Below, piece after piece: positions 9,298 through 17,190 of a DNA stretch of 36,625 nucleotides. The DNA lies in the NCBI GenBank assembly GCA_905235835.1, contig CAJONQ010000035.1, forward strand, positions 1 through 36,625, given 5' to 3'. The number at the start of each line of letters is the position of its first letter. Position 1 is the stretch's first letter. The position numbers and the translations under genes were made by a program. The notes below the pieces were generated by a model, which worked only from the letters and a program-made list of their open reading frames with translations, was not told where the DNA came from and did no database searches. This DNA is from an uncultured Prevotella sp. (GTDB taxonomy: Bacteria > Bacteroidota > Bacteroidia > Bacteroidales > Bacteroidaceae).

Positions 9298-9341
9298 ATT
9301 GTTCTCTCGTAAGTTTGTATTGTGTTGTTTATCTCTCTTCT

Positions 9342-9809
9342 TTATTTCTTAGGATCGTAGCGGACTGAGAGGGTCGGTTTGTAGGTATTCTCCAATATCA
9401 CGGAGATAATACCATCTTCGGCATCAAACCTTGCCACCTTATGGTCGTCCTTCAGGATAGGACAGTCGGGCCACGCATCCAACTCCTTCTCAAGCCCGTC
9501 ACGAAGCTCCTGCCATAACTGACGTGTACTATCGTTGGTTGAAAAGGAATAATTTTCCTGCACCGCGACAATATTATCGTTTTGGAAAGCCATCAGCACA
9601 CGATATTTCTGTGCCGCACTGGTAAACACAACGGTACGTCCACTATCTGAAGCAGCACTGTCAACGGCAAAGCCACGAGCCTGCATAGAGTCAACAAACT
9701 GTGCTGTCGTCATAGACAACGGCAAGCCACGATAGTTGAAAGACTTCTCAGTTTTAGAGCATGCCACCATCATCATGATAGCTACGAATAAAAAAGCGGT
9801 TTTCTTCAT
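9342..9809 (-). CDS. small lipoprotein of unknown function
   Basis: 155-residue exported lipoprotein: MKKTAFLFVAIMMMVACSK is a type II signal peptide with lipid-attachment Cys17. The mature part (SFNYRGLPLSMTTAQFVDSM..., ending TYKPTLSVRYDPKK) is a small alpha/beta sequence that I do not recognise as a named family. The open frame can be extended to a TTG at 9833, but that codon lies inside the -7 promoter box (9831-9838), so the ATG at 9809 is the start. It precedes glmS by 44 nt on the same strand; a role in envelope synthesis is suggested only by that position. Confidence 0.85.
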   Translation of the reverse strand: MKKTAFLFVAIMMMVACSKTEKSFNYRGLPLSMTTAQFVDSMQARGFAVDSAASDSGRTVVFTSAAQKYRVLMAFQNDNIVAVQENYSFSTNDSTRQLWQELRDGLEKELDAWPDCPILKDDHKVARFDAEDGIISVILENTYKPTLSVRYDPKK

Positions 9810-9830
9810 CTTATTTCGTTTTTGACGCTG

Positions 9831-9862
9831 CAAAGTTACAAATAAGTGTGCAAAAAAACAAA
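9831..9862 (-). promoter_or_regulatory. promoter of the lipoprotein-glmS unit
   Basis: On the minus strand TTTG (9862-9859), 20 nt, TAACTTTG (9838-9831): both boxes match the Bacteroidota consensus. Transcription would begin about 7 nt downstream, leaving a short leader to the ATG at 9809. Confidence 0.8.
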
Positions 9863-9950
9863 TAATCGTTTGATTTTTTCAACTCAAGGAAGAAACTGTC
9901 CTGCAACTTAGTATGATGCCATAAAGGACCGGAAAACACAAACAACAAAG

Positions 9951-9976
9951 AAGGTAAGTCTGTATTGACTCACCTT
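9951..9976 (-). terminator. intrinsic terminator of the rpsF-rpsR-rplI operon
   Basis: On the minus strand AAGGTGAGTC and GACTTACCTT form a 10-bp stem with one G-U pair and a 6-nt loop, followed by CTTTGTTGTTTG. It lies 39 nt past the rplI stop. Confidence 0.75.
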
Positions 9977-10014
9977 CTTAACGTATAATAACTATGATTT
10001 GCTTTACAGCATGG

Positions 10015-10551
10015 TTATTCTTCTGTAGCAGGTGCCTCTTCTGCTGGAGCCTCCTCAATAGGAGCCTCAACAACGGGAGCAGCCTCTTCCTTCTTCTCCT
10101 CTGCAGGAGCGTTCTCAGCAACCACCTTCACGGGGATAGCGATCTCAACCTCCTTGTGGAAATGAACGGTAGCGGTGTAGTCACCCACAGTCTTAGCGTC
10201 TGTCATCGTGATAATCTTACGGTCGATGTCATGACCGAGTTTCTTCAGTTCCTCTGCTACGATACCAGCATTTACAGAACCGTAGAGCTGACCTGTAGCG
10301 CTCACCTTAGCAGCGATGCACAGAGCAACGTCTTTGATAGCCTCACCCTTCTTCTCAGCCTCAGCCTTGATAGCGGCGAGCTTATGAGCCTGCTGCTTCA
10401 AGTTCTCTGCGAGAATCTTCTTGGCAGAAGGAGAAGCGATGACAGCCTTACCCTGAGGAATCAGGTAGTTACGACCGTAACCAGACTTTACGTTTACGAT
10501 ATCGTTCTTATATCCCAAACCGATAATATCTTCTTTCAGTATCAATTCCAT
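10015..10551 (-). CDS. rplI: 50S ribosomal protein L9 with acidic C-terminal tail
   Basis: L9 binds 23S rRNA near the base of the L1 stalk and helps keep the reading frame. The N-terminal rRNA-binding domain is typical (MELILKEDIIGLGYKNDIVNVKSGYGRNYLIPQGKAV), followed by the long connecting helix and the C-terminal domain. The protein has 178 residues against about 148-150 in most bacteria; the extra 30 are a low-complexity acidic Glu/Ala/Pro tail (EAPIEEAPAEEAPATEE). It is last in the rpsF-rpsR-rplI operon, 20 nt after rpsR, with a terminator downstream. Confidence 0.97.
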   Translation of the reverse strand: MELILKEDIIGLGYKNDIVNVKSGYGRNYLIPQGKAVIASPSAKKILAENLKQQAHKLAAIKAEAEKKGEAIKDVALCIAAKVSATGQLYGSVNAGIVAEELKKLGHDIDRKIITMTDAKTVGDYTATVHFHKEVEIAIPVKVVAENAPAEEKKEEAAPVVEAPIEEAPAEEAPATEE

Positions 10552-10571
10552 ATTGTCGTCCTCCTCCTTAT

Positions 10572-10838
10572 TTATTTCAACATATCAGTTACGTAAGGAA
10601 GCAGTGCAATCTGGCGAGCACGCTTAACAGCCTGAGCTACACGACGCTGATATTTCAGCGAAGTACCAGTGATACGACGGGGAAGTATCTTACCCTGCTC
10701 GTTCAGGAACTTCTTCAGGAACTCGGGATCCTTGTAGTCTACATATTTAATACCACTCTTCTTGAAGCGGCAATACTTCTTCTTCTTTGTGTCGATAGAA
10801 GGAGCTGTCAAATAGCGGATTTCTGTTTCTTGTGCCAT
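10572..10838 (-). CDS. rpsR: 30S ribosomal protein S18
   Basis: 88-residue S18, which pairs with S6 on the platform of the 30S subunit. Recognisable segments are [37 protein letters not shown] and the basic C-terminal helix ([20 protein letters not shown]). It lies between rpsF (2-nt gap) and rplI (20-nt gap), the conserved bacterial order. Confidence 0.97.
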   Translation of the reverse strand: MAQETEIRYLTAPSIDTKKKKYCRFKKSGIKYVDYKDPEFLKKFLNEQGKILPRRITGTSLKYQRRVAQAVKRARQIALLPYVTDMLK

Positions 10839-10840
10839 AG

Positions 10841-11185
10841 TTATGCCTCCTCTTTTTTACCAAATTTGTTACGACGCTTCTCAGCATACTCTGCTGCATA
10901 TTTGTCGAACTTCACTGTCTGGAAACGGATAACTTTCTCGTCACGACGGAAAGCGGTCTCCAAAGTCTTAATCACTGATGGCTCTGCCTTGAACTCTACC
11001 AGGAAATAGAAACCTGTAGACTTCTTCTGAATAGCGTAAGCCATCTTCTTCAATCCCCAGGCCTCTTCATTCAAGATCTCTGCACCCTTATCGGTGAGGA
11101 CCTTCTTGAACTTTGCGACCGTTTCCTTTGTCTGCTCATCAGACAAAACGGGAGTTAAAATGAAAACGGTTTCGTATTGATTCAT
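10841..11185 (-). CDS. rpsF: 30S ribosomal protein S6
   Basis: 114-residue S6 ([18 protein letters not shown]... to the basic/acidic end [11 protein letters not shown]). The ferredoxin-like fold binds S18 and 16S rRNA. The open frame reaches upstream to 11275, but the extra 30 residues have no S6 similarity and cross the -7 box at 11233-11240, so the ATG at 11185 is the start. First gene of the ribosomal operon rpsF-rpsR-rplI. Confidence 0.97.
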   Translation of the reverse strand: MNQYETVFILTPVLSDEQTKETVAKFKKVLTDKGAEILNEEAWGLKKMAYAIQKKSTGFYFLVEFKAEPSVIKTLETAFRRDEKVIRFQTVKFDKYAAEYAEKRRNKFGKKEEA

Positions 11186-11232
11186 ACTACTTAAAAAATT
11201 AATAAAAATGTTATTTTGCAAAATTGCGGGTG

Positions 11233-11240
11233 CAAAGGTA
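11233..11240 (-). promoter_or_regulatory. -7 element of the rpsF operon promoter
   Basis: TACCTTTG on the minus strand matches TAnnTTTG, 48 nt before the rpsF start. No good TTTG is seen at the expected -33 spacing. A divergent plus-strand -7 box lies about 45 nt away. Confidence 0.55.
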
Positions 11241-11283
11241 CAATTTTTTGCGCAAACTAAAGCACTAATTCCCAATTATTTCT

Positions 11284-11291
11284 TATCTTTG
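11284..11291 (+). promoter_or_regulatory. -7 element for the small membrane protein gene
   Basis: TATCTTTG matches TAnnTTTG and lies 20 nt before the ATG at 11312. No clear -33 TTTG is present at 19-21 nt spacing. Confidence 0.5.
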
Positions 11292-11311
11292 CAGCAAATT
11301 TTAACGATTCA

Positions 11312-11488
11312 ATGAGAAAACAGGCTTCACTGATAGGTTTATTACTGATAGTAATGGGCACTTTATTGCTCTTATTCTGCTATTTCCTGCACCAGACGAC
11401 AAACCTTTGGCTGTCAACTGGTCTCGCCTTGATTATAGCTGGTATTATTAGCTATATCCAAGGTGTTAAGCATGCCAATGACTATTAG
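11312..11488 (+). CDS. small two-helix membrane protein (58 residues)
   Basis: A short plus-strand frame begins MRKQASLIGLLLIVMGTLLLL and ends IQGVKHANDY. It has two hydrophobic segments (about 6-26 and 32-49) joined by a short polar loop, and a basic N-terminus, which suggests a hairpin membrane protein with both ends in the cytoplasm. A -7 promoter box sits directly upstream, divergent from rpsF. Its TAG stop overlaps the TAA stop of the convergent SGNH gene by two bases, and the two coding regions overlap by 4 bp. The family is not recognised; reality is supported by hydrophobicity, the promoter and the fitted stop. Confidence 0.65.
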   Translation: MRKQASLIGLLLIVMGTLLLLFCYFLHQTTNLWLSTGLALIIAGIISYIQGVKHANDY

Positions 11489-12162
11489 TGTTTGATTGCT
11501 TCAGCTACTTGCTCCGCTATCTGTCGCATACCCTTTTGTGAAGGGTGTCCCCATTGTTTATCAATGTTATGTAACTGGATATAGGAAACATGATAATGGT
11601 CGCAGATCGTCTTCATAGAGACAGTGACATCTTCTGAAAGTATATCATTGATAATCACATAAATCTCCGTACCAGGATAGCGGTTCTGCAGGTTAGCAAG
11701 CACATACGCCATGGCTGGACGGAACTTAAAGAGGTCATGGCGACTCCAATTACTATACTGGAAGTCTCCGATTGGCGACTTTGCCCAAGTATCGTTCGTA
11801 CCACCAAACACCAGGATCATGTCTGGAGAACCTAAATACCAAAGGCGTGTGCAATAGGAACGGTCACTGTAATCCTCACCGTTATAACCCGTATGGCAGA
11901 TGGTCGCCCCAGAGAAAGAGTTATTCTGACAGAGCCGGTAACCATGCTCACGAATCAACTGGTGCCACCAAAGCTGTCGGACATCCTGCACATCATTATT
12001 CTCCGCCTTTTCCTGCGGATACCATACATAGTTGCTGTCTGGCAAGACAAACCCTTTAAACGTACTATACGAGTCACCCAGAATAGAGATTCCAAGCTTA
12101 GACTGTGCCTGCGTTCCAACGCAAAACGTAATCGTCAAAAAGAAAAAAAACAACCGTCTCAT
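11485..12162 (-). CDS. secreted SGNH/GDSL-family hydrolase
   Basis: 225-residue exported esterase-type protein. Signal peptide MRRLFFFFLTITFCVGTQAQ (1-20). SGNH blocks in order: block I SILGDSYS with nucleophile Ser31; block II with Gly85 in the NNSFSGAT segment (81-87 region); block III FGGTND with Gly121 and Asn123; block V near the end, where His206 in WGHPSQKG is the catalytic His. The protein is close to the minimum length for the fold. Such enzymes de-acylate carbohydrates or lipids; the substrate cannot be read from the sequence. The gene starts 26 nt after the tRNA-Asp terminator and no promoter consensus is evident. Confidence 0.88.
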   Translation of the reverse strand: MRRLFFFFLTITFCVGTQAQSKLGISILGDSYSTFKGFVLPDSNYVWYPQEKAENNDVQDVRQLWWHQLIREHGYRLCQNNSFSGATICHTGYNGEDYSDRSYCTRLWYLGSPDMILVFGGTNDTWAKSPIGDFQYSNWSRHDLFKFRPAMAYVLANLQNRYPGTEIYVIINDILSEDVTVSMKTICDHYHVSYIQLHNIDKQWGHPSQKGMRQIAEQVAEAIKH

Positions 12163-12187
12163 ATCATCTTGTGATTAGTTAAACAAA

Positions 12188-12217
12188 AAGCTCACTGAAT
12201 TTCTATTCAATGAGCTT
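12188..12217 (-). terminator. intrinsic terminator after tRNA-Asp
   Basis: On the minus strand AAGCTCATTGAAT and ATTCAGTGAGCTT form a 13-bp stem with one wobble pair and a 4-nt loop, followed by TTTGTTT. The plus strand also has a T-run (CTCTTTTTTG) after the stem, so it could work both ways. Confidence 0.85.
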
Positions 12218-12227
12218 CTCTTTTTTG

Positions 12228-12301
12228 CGGTGCGTACGAGACTCGAACTCGTGACCTCCTGCGTGACAGGCAGGCATTCTAACCTACTGAACTAACGCAC
12301 C
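12228..12301 (-). tRNA. tRNA-Asp (anticodon GTC)
   Basis: A 74-nt cloverleaf: acceptor stem GGTGCGT/ACGCACC, anticodon stem CCTGC/GCAGG around loop CTGTCAC with anticodon GTC, and T-arm ACGAG-TTCGAGT-CTCGT. The discriminator base is G, as expected for tRNA-Asp. The 3' CCA is not encoded (the sequence continues CAAAAAA). The gene lies alone between a GNAT gene and an SGNH gene. Confidence 0.96.
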
Positions 12302-12359
12302 AGTTTCTGTTTTGCGGGTGGAAGAAAAAACATATCCACAAAACTATTTATGTTAAAAT

Positions 12360-12866
12360 TTATAAAAACCTCTGCATTAAAACGGCATCATGATAAGTAT
12401 GTCCGTCGAAGAGCCAATGACTTAATCTCGCTGATTCCTTGAATGCCAACTTGTTAAACACTTTTTGGGCTATCATGTTTTGATCATCAACAATCACATA
12501 GACTTGATGAAGGTGGAGCACTCGCAAAGAATAATGCAACATTTCCTCGATGGCGGCAGTAGCATACCCCTGACAGCGATACGCAGCCTGTATAACGATT
12601 CCCAGCTCAGCCCTCAGATGTTGAGGGTCGAAATTCACCACATCAGCGATACCGACCACATCGCCCTCCTCATTCTCAATGATCAAACGCACCTGACGAT
12701 CGCTATAGATATCATCATTGGCATGGGCGATATAGTCGTGGAGGGTATATCTGGAATATGGCACATTGGTTGTCCCCACATTCCATAAAGACACATCATT
12801 CTCTATCGTATAGAGCAAGTCTAAATCTTCTGGTTCAATTGCCCTAAGTATAATCTTTTTCATCAT
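12360..12866 (-). CDS. GNAT-family N-acetyltransferase (RimJ/SpeG-like)
   Basis: 168-residue acetyl-CoA-dependent transferase of the GNAT fold. It opens with the usual LRAIEPEDLDLLYTIEND, has the acetyl-CoA pyrophosphate motif in AAYRCQGYATAAIEEML (Q/R-x-x-G-x-A as RCQGYA), the beta5 segment YVIVDDQNMIAQKVFNKLAF and an end DGHYH-like motif (FDGHTYHDAVLMQRF). The overall pattern resembles RimJ/RimL and SpeG spermidine acetyltransferases, so a protein N-terminus or a polyamine are the likely acceptors, but the substrate is not settled. Its ATG-ATG start lies inside the end of the glycosyltransferase gene (23-bp overlap), which indicates translational coupling. Confidence 0.88.
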   Translation of the reverse strand: MMKKIILRAIEPEDLDLLYTIENDVSLWNVGTTNVPYSRYTLHDYIAHANDDIYSDRQVRLIIENEEGDVVGIADVVNFDPQHLRAELGIVIQAAYRCQGYATAAIEEMLHYSLRVLHLHQVYVIVDDQNMIAQKVFNKLAFKESARLSHWLFDGHTYHDAVLMQRFL

Positions 12867-13731
12867 AGTTTCTACGAGGATTTACGAATCTGCGTAACTG
12901 TCTTCCCATCATTTGCAAAAGAGCCAGCAAGGCACGGAAATAGATCGCTGTCTGGATGGGTATCGACAATAAGAAGATCAAATGACCGTAATGCTTACGG
13001 AAGAAGATCAGCATCGCCTGATAGAACACATGGACATATCGGAACGAGGACTTCTGAGTTGACTTTCCTTTATAATGGATAATGTCATAGGGCAGATACC
13101 AATTCTGCCACCCTCCACGGAGCATACGGTACGACAAGTCGATATCCTCGCCATACATAAAATAGTCTTCATCCAAAAGTCCTATCTGGTCGAGAGCCTT
13201 CCGCCGCAACATACAATAGGCTCCACTGATGACCTCTATCTGACAAGGCTCGTCCCATGGCAGTTTACTCATATAATAACGACGGGTAAAACCTAACATC
13301 TTGAGCATCGCCACCCATGGTGTAGGGACGGCACGTCGTGACTCAGGAGCAGGGACACCCTCACTTGTCAGCATCCGGACCCCTGCCACACCCGCTTCGG
13401 GATGAGCATCCAGAAAATCAAGGCAAGAGCTGATGGTATTCTTATAGACAAATGTATCAGGGTTTAACAGCAACACATACTCTGACTTAGACTGACGGAT
13501 AGCCTGATTATTGGCACGTGAAAAACCGACATTCTCCTGATTGGCGATAAGACGAACCTCTGGATAATGCGTTTGCAGGTAACTGACAGTATCGTCTTTC
13601 GAGCAGTTATCCACAACAACGATCTCCCCATCAAGTCCCTCTATTGCCTTGCGGACACTATCGATACACTGCACCAGATAGTCACGGACGTTATAACTGA
13701 CTATGACTACGGTTAACTTTTTCTCGGCCAT
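12844..13731 (-). CDS. GT2-family glycosyltransferase (rhamnosyltransferase-like)
   Basis: 295 residues from the ATG at 13731. The frame runs open to 13977, but that extension overlaps a real membrane-protein gene in another frame, and MAEKKLTVVIVSYNVRDYL is the natural GT-A N-terminus. Motifs: VVIVSYN, VVVDNCSKDDT, the metal/nucleotide-sugar region LLNPDTFVY, and FMYGEDIDLSYRM with the ED acceptor-site motif. A hydrophobic C-terminal stretch (LIFLLSIPIQTAIYFRALLALL) probably associates with the membrane. WbbL-like enzymes of this shape transfer rhamnose or other sugars to lipid-linked glycans. It overlaps the upstream membrane-protein gene by 19 bp and the downstream GNAT gene by 23 bp. Confidence 0.9.
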   Translation of the reverse strand: MAEKKLTVVIVSYNVRDYLVQCIDSVRKAIEGLDGEIVVVDNCSKDDTVSYLQTHYPEVRLIANQENVGFSRANNQAIRQSKSEYVLLLNPDTFVYKNTISSCLDFLDAHPEAGVAGVRMLTSEGVPAPESRRAVPTPWVAMLKMLGFTRRYYMSKLPWDEPCQIEVISGAYCMLRRKALDQIGLLDEDYFMYGEDIDLSYRMLRGGWQNWYLPYDIIHYKGKSTQKSSFRYVHVFYQAMLIFFRKHYGHLIFLLSIPIQTAIYFRALLALLQMMGRQLRRFVNPRRNYDEKDYT

Positions 13732-13949
13732 ACGAAAGGAATACATATCAATAGCACGATGCCCAGATAGAAGAAGGGCGTAGTGCGATATACGAGATAA
13801 AGAATGATGTTTGCCAGCAGGGGTAGCACGATCAGCAACATACGCCGTTGCCAACTCCACTTGATGAGACGCAGACCTAAGTAGGCGCACGCCAGTGTCG
13901 CCAGTTCCATCAGGGTCGTCAGTATAAATTGTAATGTCTCTGCATTCAT
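13713..13949 (-). CDS. small membrane protein of unknown function (78 residues)
   Basis: MNAETLQFILTTLMELATLACAYLGL... has three hydrophobic segments (about 7-27, 36-53 and 58-74) separated by short basic stretches (KWSWQRR, YRTT) and ends WPRKS. It fits the gap between recR (14 nt upstream) and the GT2 gene (19-bp overlap downstream), so it is transcribed and probably translated together with the glycosyltransferase. A partner role for that enzyme in the membrane is possible but unproven. The family is not recognised. Confidence 0.72.
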   Translation of the reverse strand: MNAETLQFILTTLMELATLACAYLGLRLIKWSWQRRMLLIVLPLLANIILYLVYRTTPFFYLGIVLLICIPFVWPRKS

Positions 13950-13963
13950 AATGATATCCTAAT

Positions 13964-14578
13964 TTATTTCCCTTCAAAAGGTGTTCTATTGAGGATGGAG
14001 CGACCCAGTGTCACCTCATCCGCATATTCCAACTCATCCCCCACAGCGATTCCTCGTGCGATGACACTTAACTTCACATCATAGGAGGCGAGCTTACGGA
14101 AGATATAGAAATTGGTGGTGTCCCCCTCCATCGTTGAGCTAAGGGCGAGAATCACCTCCTTGATATCCTCATTGGCGACCCTCTCCACCAGTGAGTCAAT
14201 CTCCAAGTCGGCAGGTCCTATCCCATCCATTGGTGAGATGACTCCTCCCAGCACATGATAGAGTCCTGTATACTGTTGCGTATTCTCCACCGCCATCACA
14301 TCCTGGATATTCTCCACCACACAGATAGTAGAGGTATCACGATGGTGATCCGCACAGATCGGACACATATCAGAATCACTAATATTATGGCAGCGACGAC
14401 AATAATGCACCTCCTGTTTCATCTTGGCAATTGCCTCGACAAAAGACTGCACCTCCTCGGGAGTCTGCCGCAGTTGATAAAGAACCAGTCGTAAGGCGGT
14501 CTTCCTTCCGATGCCCGGCAGTCTGGAGAATTCCTGTACTGCCTTTTCCAGTAATTGTGACGGATATTGTTGTATCAT
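13964..14578 (-). CDS. recR: recombination mediator protein RecR
   Basis: 204-residue RecR, which works with RecO and RecF in gap repair and RecA loading. In order: helix-hairpin-helix [17 protein letters not shown] (20-36), a four-Cys zinc site (Cys60, Cys63, Cys72, Cys75), a Toprim domain ([16 protein letters not shown]) and the C-terminal Walker B-like part ([32 protein letters not shown]). Full length. It follows the ABC-F gene by 4 nt. Confidence 0.97.
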   Translation of the reverse strand: MIQQYPSQLLEKAVQEFSRLPGIGRKTALRLVLYQLRQTPEEVQSFVEAIAKMKQEVHYCRRCHNISDSDMCPICADHHRDTSTICVVENIQDVMAVENTQQYTGLYHVLGGVISPMDGIGPADLEIDSLVERVANEDIKEVILALSSTMEGDTTNFYIFRKLASYDVKLSVIARGIAVGDELEYADEVTLGRSILNRTPFEGK

Positions 14579-14582
14579 ATAC

Positions 14583-16442
14583 TTAACTCTCTATCTCCGA
14601 CAGTTCCAGCCAGCGCATGCTCTTCTCGTCCAGTTCCTCTTTAAGGACAGGCAGGCGTTTGCTCTTCTCTGTCAGTTCCTCGACACCCAAGGTGCCACTA
14701 CATAGCTGTTCCTCTAACTGTCGCTGTTCTTCCTCCAGAGCTGCGATCTCACGTTCCAGTTGCTCCAGTTCACGCTTCTCCTTATAAGATAACCGGCGAC
14801 GGTCGTCGTGGCGATGGGATTCCCTGGAATTACTAGTATTCCTAGAATTACTAGTTTCCCTAGTTTCCTCCAGCCCCTGCCACTCCCGATATTGCGTATA
14901 GTTACCGGGGAAATCCTGTACCTCCCCTTGTCCTTTGAACACCAGCAGGTGGTCGACCACCTTATCCATAAAGTAACGGTCGTGACTCACGACTATCACA
15001 CAACCGGGGAAGTCCTGCAAGTATTCCTCCAATATCTGCAAGGTCACGATATCCAAATCGTTCGTCGGCTCGTCAAGTACCAGGAAATTAGGATTCCTCA
15101 TCAGTACCGTACACAGGTAGAGTTTGCGACGCTCTCCCCCACTCAGCTTATATACATAATTATATTGTTGCTCTGGGGTGAAGAGGAAATACTGCAACAA
15201 CTGGGACGCGGAGAGTTTCTTACCACTTCCTAAATCCACATAGTCAGCAATAGCAGTGATGACATCAATCACTTTCTGGCTGTCATCAAACTGCAAACCC
15301 TCTTGTGAGAAATAGCCGAAGCGGACGGTCTCACCAATAACGATACGTCCCTCATCTGGCTGGACTTGCGACAGCAGCATTTTGAGAAAGGTAGACTTAC
15401 CTGTTCCGTTATTCCCCACGATACCCATCTTCTCGAAGCGGGCAAAGTTATAATAAAAGTCCTTGAGGATAATGATATCGTCAAAGCGCTTGGAGATATA
15501 CTGGCACTCAAATATCTTAGAACCGATATACACGTTGTTTGCCTTCAACCGTAACTGGCGTTCCTCTATCCGTTGCTTTGCCACCTTCTCCAACTCATAG
15601 AAAGCCTCCTCACGATAGCGAGCCTTATGACCACGAGCCTGTGGCATCCTCCGCATCCAATCCAGTTCCGTACGGTAGAGGTTATTGGCACGGGCTATCT
15701 CCGCCCGTTTGGCATCCACCCGTTCCTGTCGTTTCTCTAAGTAATAGGAGTAGTTACCACGATAGGAATAGATGGTATGGTCGTCCAATTCTAAGATGAC
15801 GGAGCAGACACGGTCCAGAAAGAAACGGTCATGGGTCACCATCAGCAAGGTCTTGTTACCTCTTCCCAGAAAACCCTCCAACCATTCTATCATCTCCAAG
15901 TCGAGGTGGTTAGTAGGCTCGTCGAGTATCAGCAGGTCAGGTTCCATCAGCAACACGTTCGCAAGTGCCACCCGTTTCTGCTGACCGCCACTCAGTTGTC
16001 CCATCGGCTGGTTAAGGTCACGTATCTTCAACTGCGTCAGCACCTGTTTTGCCTTCAGCACCTTCTCCTCTGCTTGCAAGCCCCCTAAGTTAGGGGGTTG
16101 GGGGTCTGAACGACCGACCTTCTTTCCTCTGTTCAAGCCCCTATTGTCCCCTAACTTAGGGGACTTTATGCAGGCATCAAGGACACGCTCCTCTGGATCG
16201 AATTGTGGTGACTGTTCCAAAAAGCCGACTGTCAGGTCACGACGGAAGATGATGTCGCCCGTATCGTGTCCTTCTTTACCGGCAAGAACAGAGAGAAGCG
16301 TAGATTTTCCCATTCCGTTTTTGGCAATCAGACCCACCTTCTGTCCTTCGGCAATACTGAAACTGATATTGCTAAACAGGTTCAGTGCGCCGAACGACTT
16401 CGACAGGTTCTGCACGTCAACGTATGGAGTATCCTTAGCCAT
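14583..16442 (-). CDS. Uup-type ABC-F ATPase with an in-frame insertion
   Basis: 619-residue soluble ABC-F protein with two ABC domains and no membrane segment. ABC1: Walker [10 protein letters not shown] (40-48), signature LSGGQQKR, Walker [16 protein letters not shown]2: Walker A NNGTGKST, signature LSGGERRK, Walker [15 protein letters not shown]-terminal coiled coil (KREL...[15 protein letters not shown]) is typical of Uup, which acts on branched DNA and ribosomes. Two oddities: residues about 94-122 ([16 protein letters not shown]...) are encoded by a palindromic insert, and the linker before the coiled coil is made by an 18-bp tandem repeat ([12 protein letters not shown]). It starts 8 nt inside the end of engB. 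Confidence 0.93.
   Translation of the reverse strand: MAKDTPYVDVQNLSKSFGALNLFSNISFSIAEGQKVGLIAKNGMGKSTLLSVLAGKEGHDTGDIIFRRDLTVGFLEQSPQFDPEERVLDACIKSPKLGDNRGLNRGKKVGRSDPQPPNLGGLQAEEKVLKAKQVLTQLKIRDLNQPMGQLSGGQQKRVALANVLLMEPDLLILDEPTNHLDLEMIEWLEGFLGRGNKTLLMVTHDRFFLDRVCSVILELDDHTIYSYRGNYSYYLEKRQERVDAKRAEIARANNLYRTELDWMRRMPQARGHKARYREEAFYELEKVAKQRIEERQLRLKANNVYIGSKIFECQYISKRFDDIIILKDFYYNFARFEKMGIVGNNGTGKSTFLKMLLSQVQPDEGRIVIGETVRFGYFSQEGLQFDDSQKVIDVITAIADYVDLGSGKKLSASQLLQYFLFTPEQQYNYVYKLSGGERRKLYLCTVLMRNPNFLVLDEPTNDLDIVTLQILEEYLQDFPGCVIVVSHDRYFMDKVVDHLLVFKGQGEVQDFPGNYTQYREWQGLEETRETSNSRNTSNSRESHRHDDRRRLSYKEKRELEQLEREIAALEEEQRQLEEQLCSGTLGVEELTEKSKRLPVLKEELDEKSMRWLELSEIES
14828..14863. repeat. 18-bp tandem repeat inside the ABC-F gene
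   Basis: AATTACTAGTATTCCTAG (14828-14845) is followed directly by AATTACTAGTTTCCCTAG (14846-14863), 16 of 18 bases identical. It encodes two six-residue linker units. It contains four CTAG tetramers in 36 bp. Confidence 0.7.
16078..16166. repeat. REP/MITE-like palindromic insert within the ABC-F gene
   Basis: The ends are 20-bp inverted repeats: AAGCCCCCTAAGTTAGGGGG (16078-16097) and the reverse complement of AAGTCCCCTAAGTTAGGGGA (16147-16166), 18 of 20 identical. Each end is itself nearly a palindrome around TAAGTTA. The 89-bp unit is read through in frame as about 29 residues rich in Gly, Pro, Lys and Asn that do not fit the ABC fold at that point. Confidence 0.7.
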
Positions 16443-17046
16443 TCTGCTCCTTCAATTCTCTATTGATTTGTCCGATATAGTCAAGAACCTCGTCCCTACC
16501 CTGTTTTTTCTCTGCGGATGTCAGGAACATCGGAGGCAGTTCCTCCCATGTCTCTAACAATTTCTTCTTATAAGCCTCCACACTCAGGTTAGCTTTGTTT
16601 GCCGTCAACTTATCCGCTTTGGTAAAGACGATGGTGAAAGGGACACTCGACTGACCAAGCCAGTCGATAAACTCCAGGTCTATCTGCTGGGGCTCTAAAC
16701 GGATATCCACCAACACAAAGACATTCACCAGCTGCTCCCGCTGCAGGATATAGCCACGGATCATCTGGTCGAGTTTAGCCACCTCCTTCTTCGACCGTTT
16801 GGCGAATCCATAGCCGGGGAGGTCTACCAGATACCACTCCTTATTAATAATAAAGTGGTTGATCAGTAACGTCTTACCCGGGGTCGCAGAAGTCTTCGCC
16901 AACTTCTTGTTATTCGTCAGCATATTAATCAAACTCGACTTCCCCACATTAGAGCGTCCTATAAAGGCATATTCGGGTTTTGTGTCCTTAGGACACATAC
17001 TTACCATCGGGGCACTGATAGAGAACTCTGCTGTCTTGATATCCAT
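16435..17046 (-). CDS. engB: ribosome-biogenesis GTPase EngB (YsxC/YihA)
   Basis: 203-residue TRAFAC GTPase needed for assembly of the 50S subunit. G1 GRSNVGKS (30-37), G2 threonine region SATPGKT, G3 DLPG (75-78), G4 TKAD (142-145), G5 near [10 protein letters not shown]. Normal length, no extra domain. First gene of the run engB - ABC-F - recR - membrane protein - GT2 - GNAT; its stop overlaps the ABC-F start by 8 nt. Confidence 0.96.
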   Translation of the reverse strand: MDIKTAEFSISAPMVSMCPKDTKPEYAFIGRSNVGKSSLINMLTNNKKLAKTSATPGKTLLINHFIINKEWYLVDLPGYGFAKRSKKEVAKLDQMIRGYILQREQLVNVFVLVDIRLEPQQIDLEFIDWLGQSSVPFTIVFTKADKLTANKANLSVEAYKKKLLETWEELPPMFLTSAEKKQGRDEVLDYIGQINRELKEQNG

Positions 17047-17066
17047 TTGCTTTTACATTTTGGATG

Positions 17067-17074
17067 CAAAGATA
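17067..17074 (-). promoter_or_regulatory. -7 element of the engB operon promoter
   Basis: TATCTTTG on the minus strand, 20 nt before the engB ATG. A second match, TACCTTTG, lies at 17087-17094. Neither has a clear TTTG at -33. Confidence 0.5.
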
Positions 17075-17127
17075 CAACATTATTTTCAAAGGTATATCGT
17101 TTCAGACAACTTTTGTGTCATTTCGTA

Positions 17128-17159
17128 TTTGGTTTTGGATGCTTAACTTTGTATCTTTG
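17128..17159 (+). promoter_or_regulatory. consensus promoter reading into a gene remnant
   Basis: TTTG (17128-17131), 20 nt, TATCTTTG (17152-17159), a perfect match to both boxes. A second -7-like box TAACTTTG overlaps the spacer. No intact gene follows for 350 bp. Confidence 0.7.
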
Positions 17160-17190
17160 CAAAATAAACACTAAAACTTACATTAATTAA

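Noticed and set aside
9298..9341. glmS ribozyme upstream of glmS
   Set aside because: The gap is only 44 nt and has no ribozyme core; this ribozyme is known mainly from Firmicutes.
9810..9833. TTG start for the small lipoprotein
   Set aside because: The codon lies within the -7 promoter box, so it would not be in the transcript.
11186..11275. Longer form of ribosomal protein S6
   Set aside because: The extension crosses the promoter -7 box and has no similarity to S6.
13732..13977. N-terminal extension of the GT2 glycosyltransferase frame
   Set aside because: It overlaps a better-supported membrane-protein gene in another frame, and the glycosyltransferase fold begins at the ATG at 13731.
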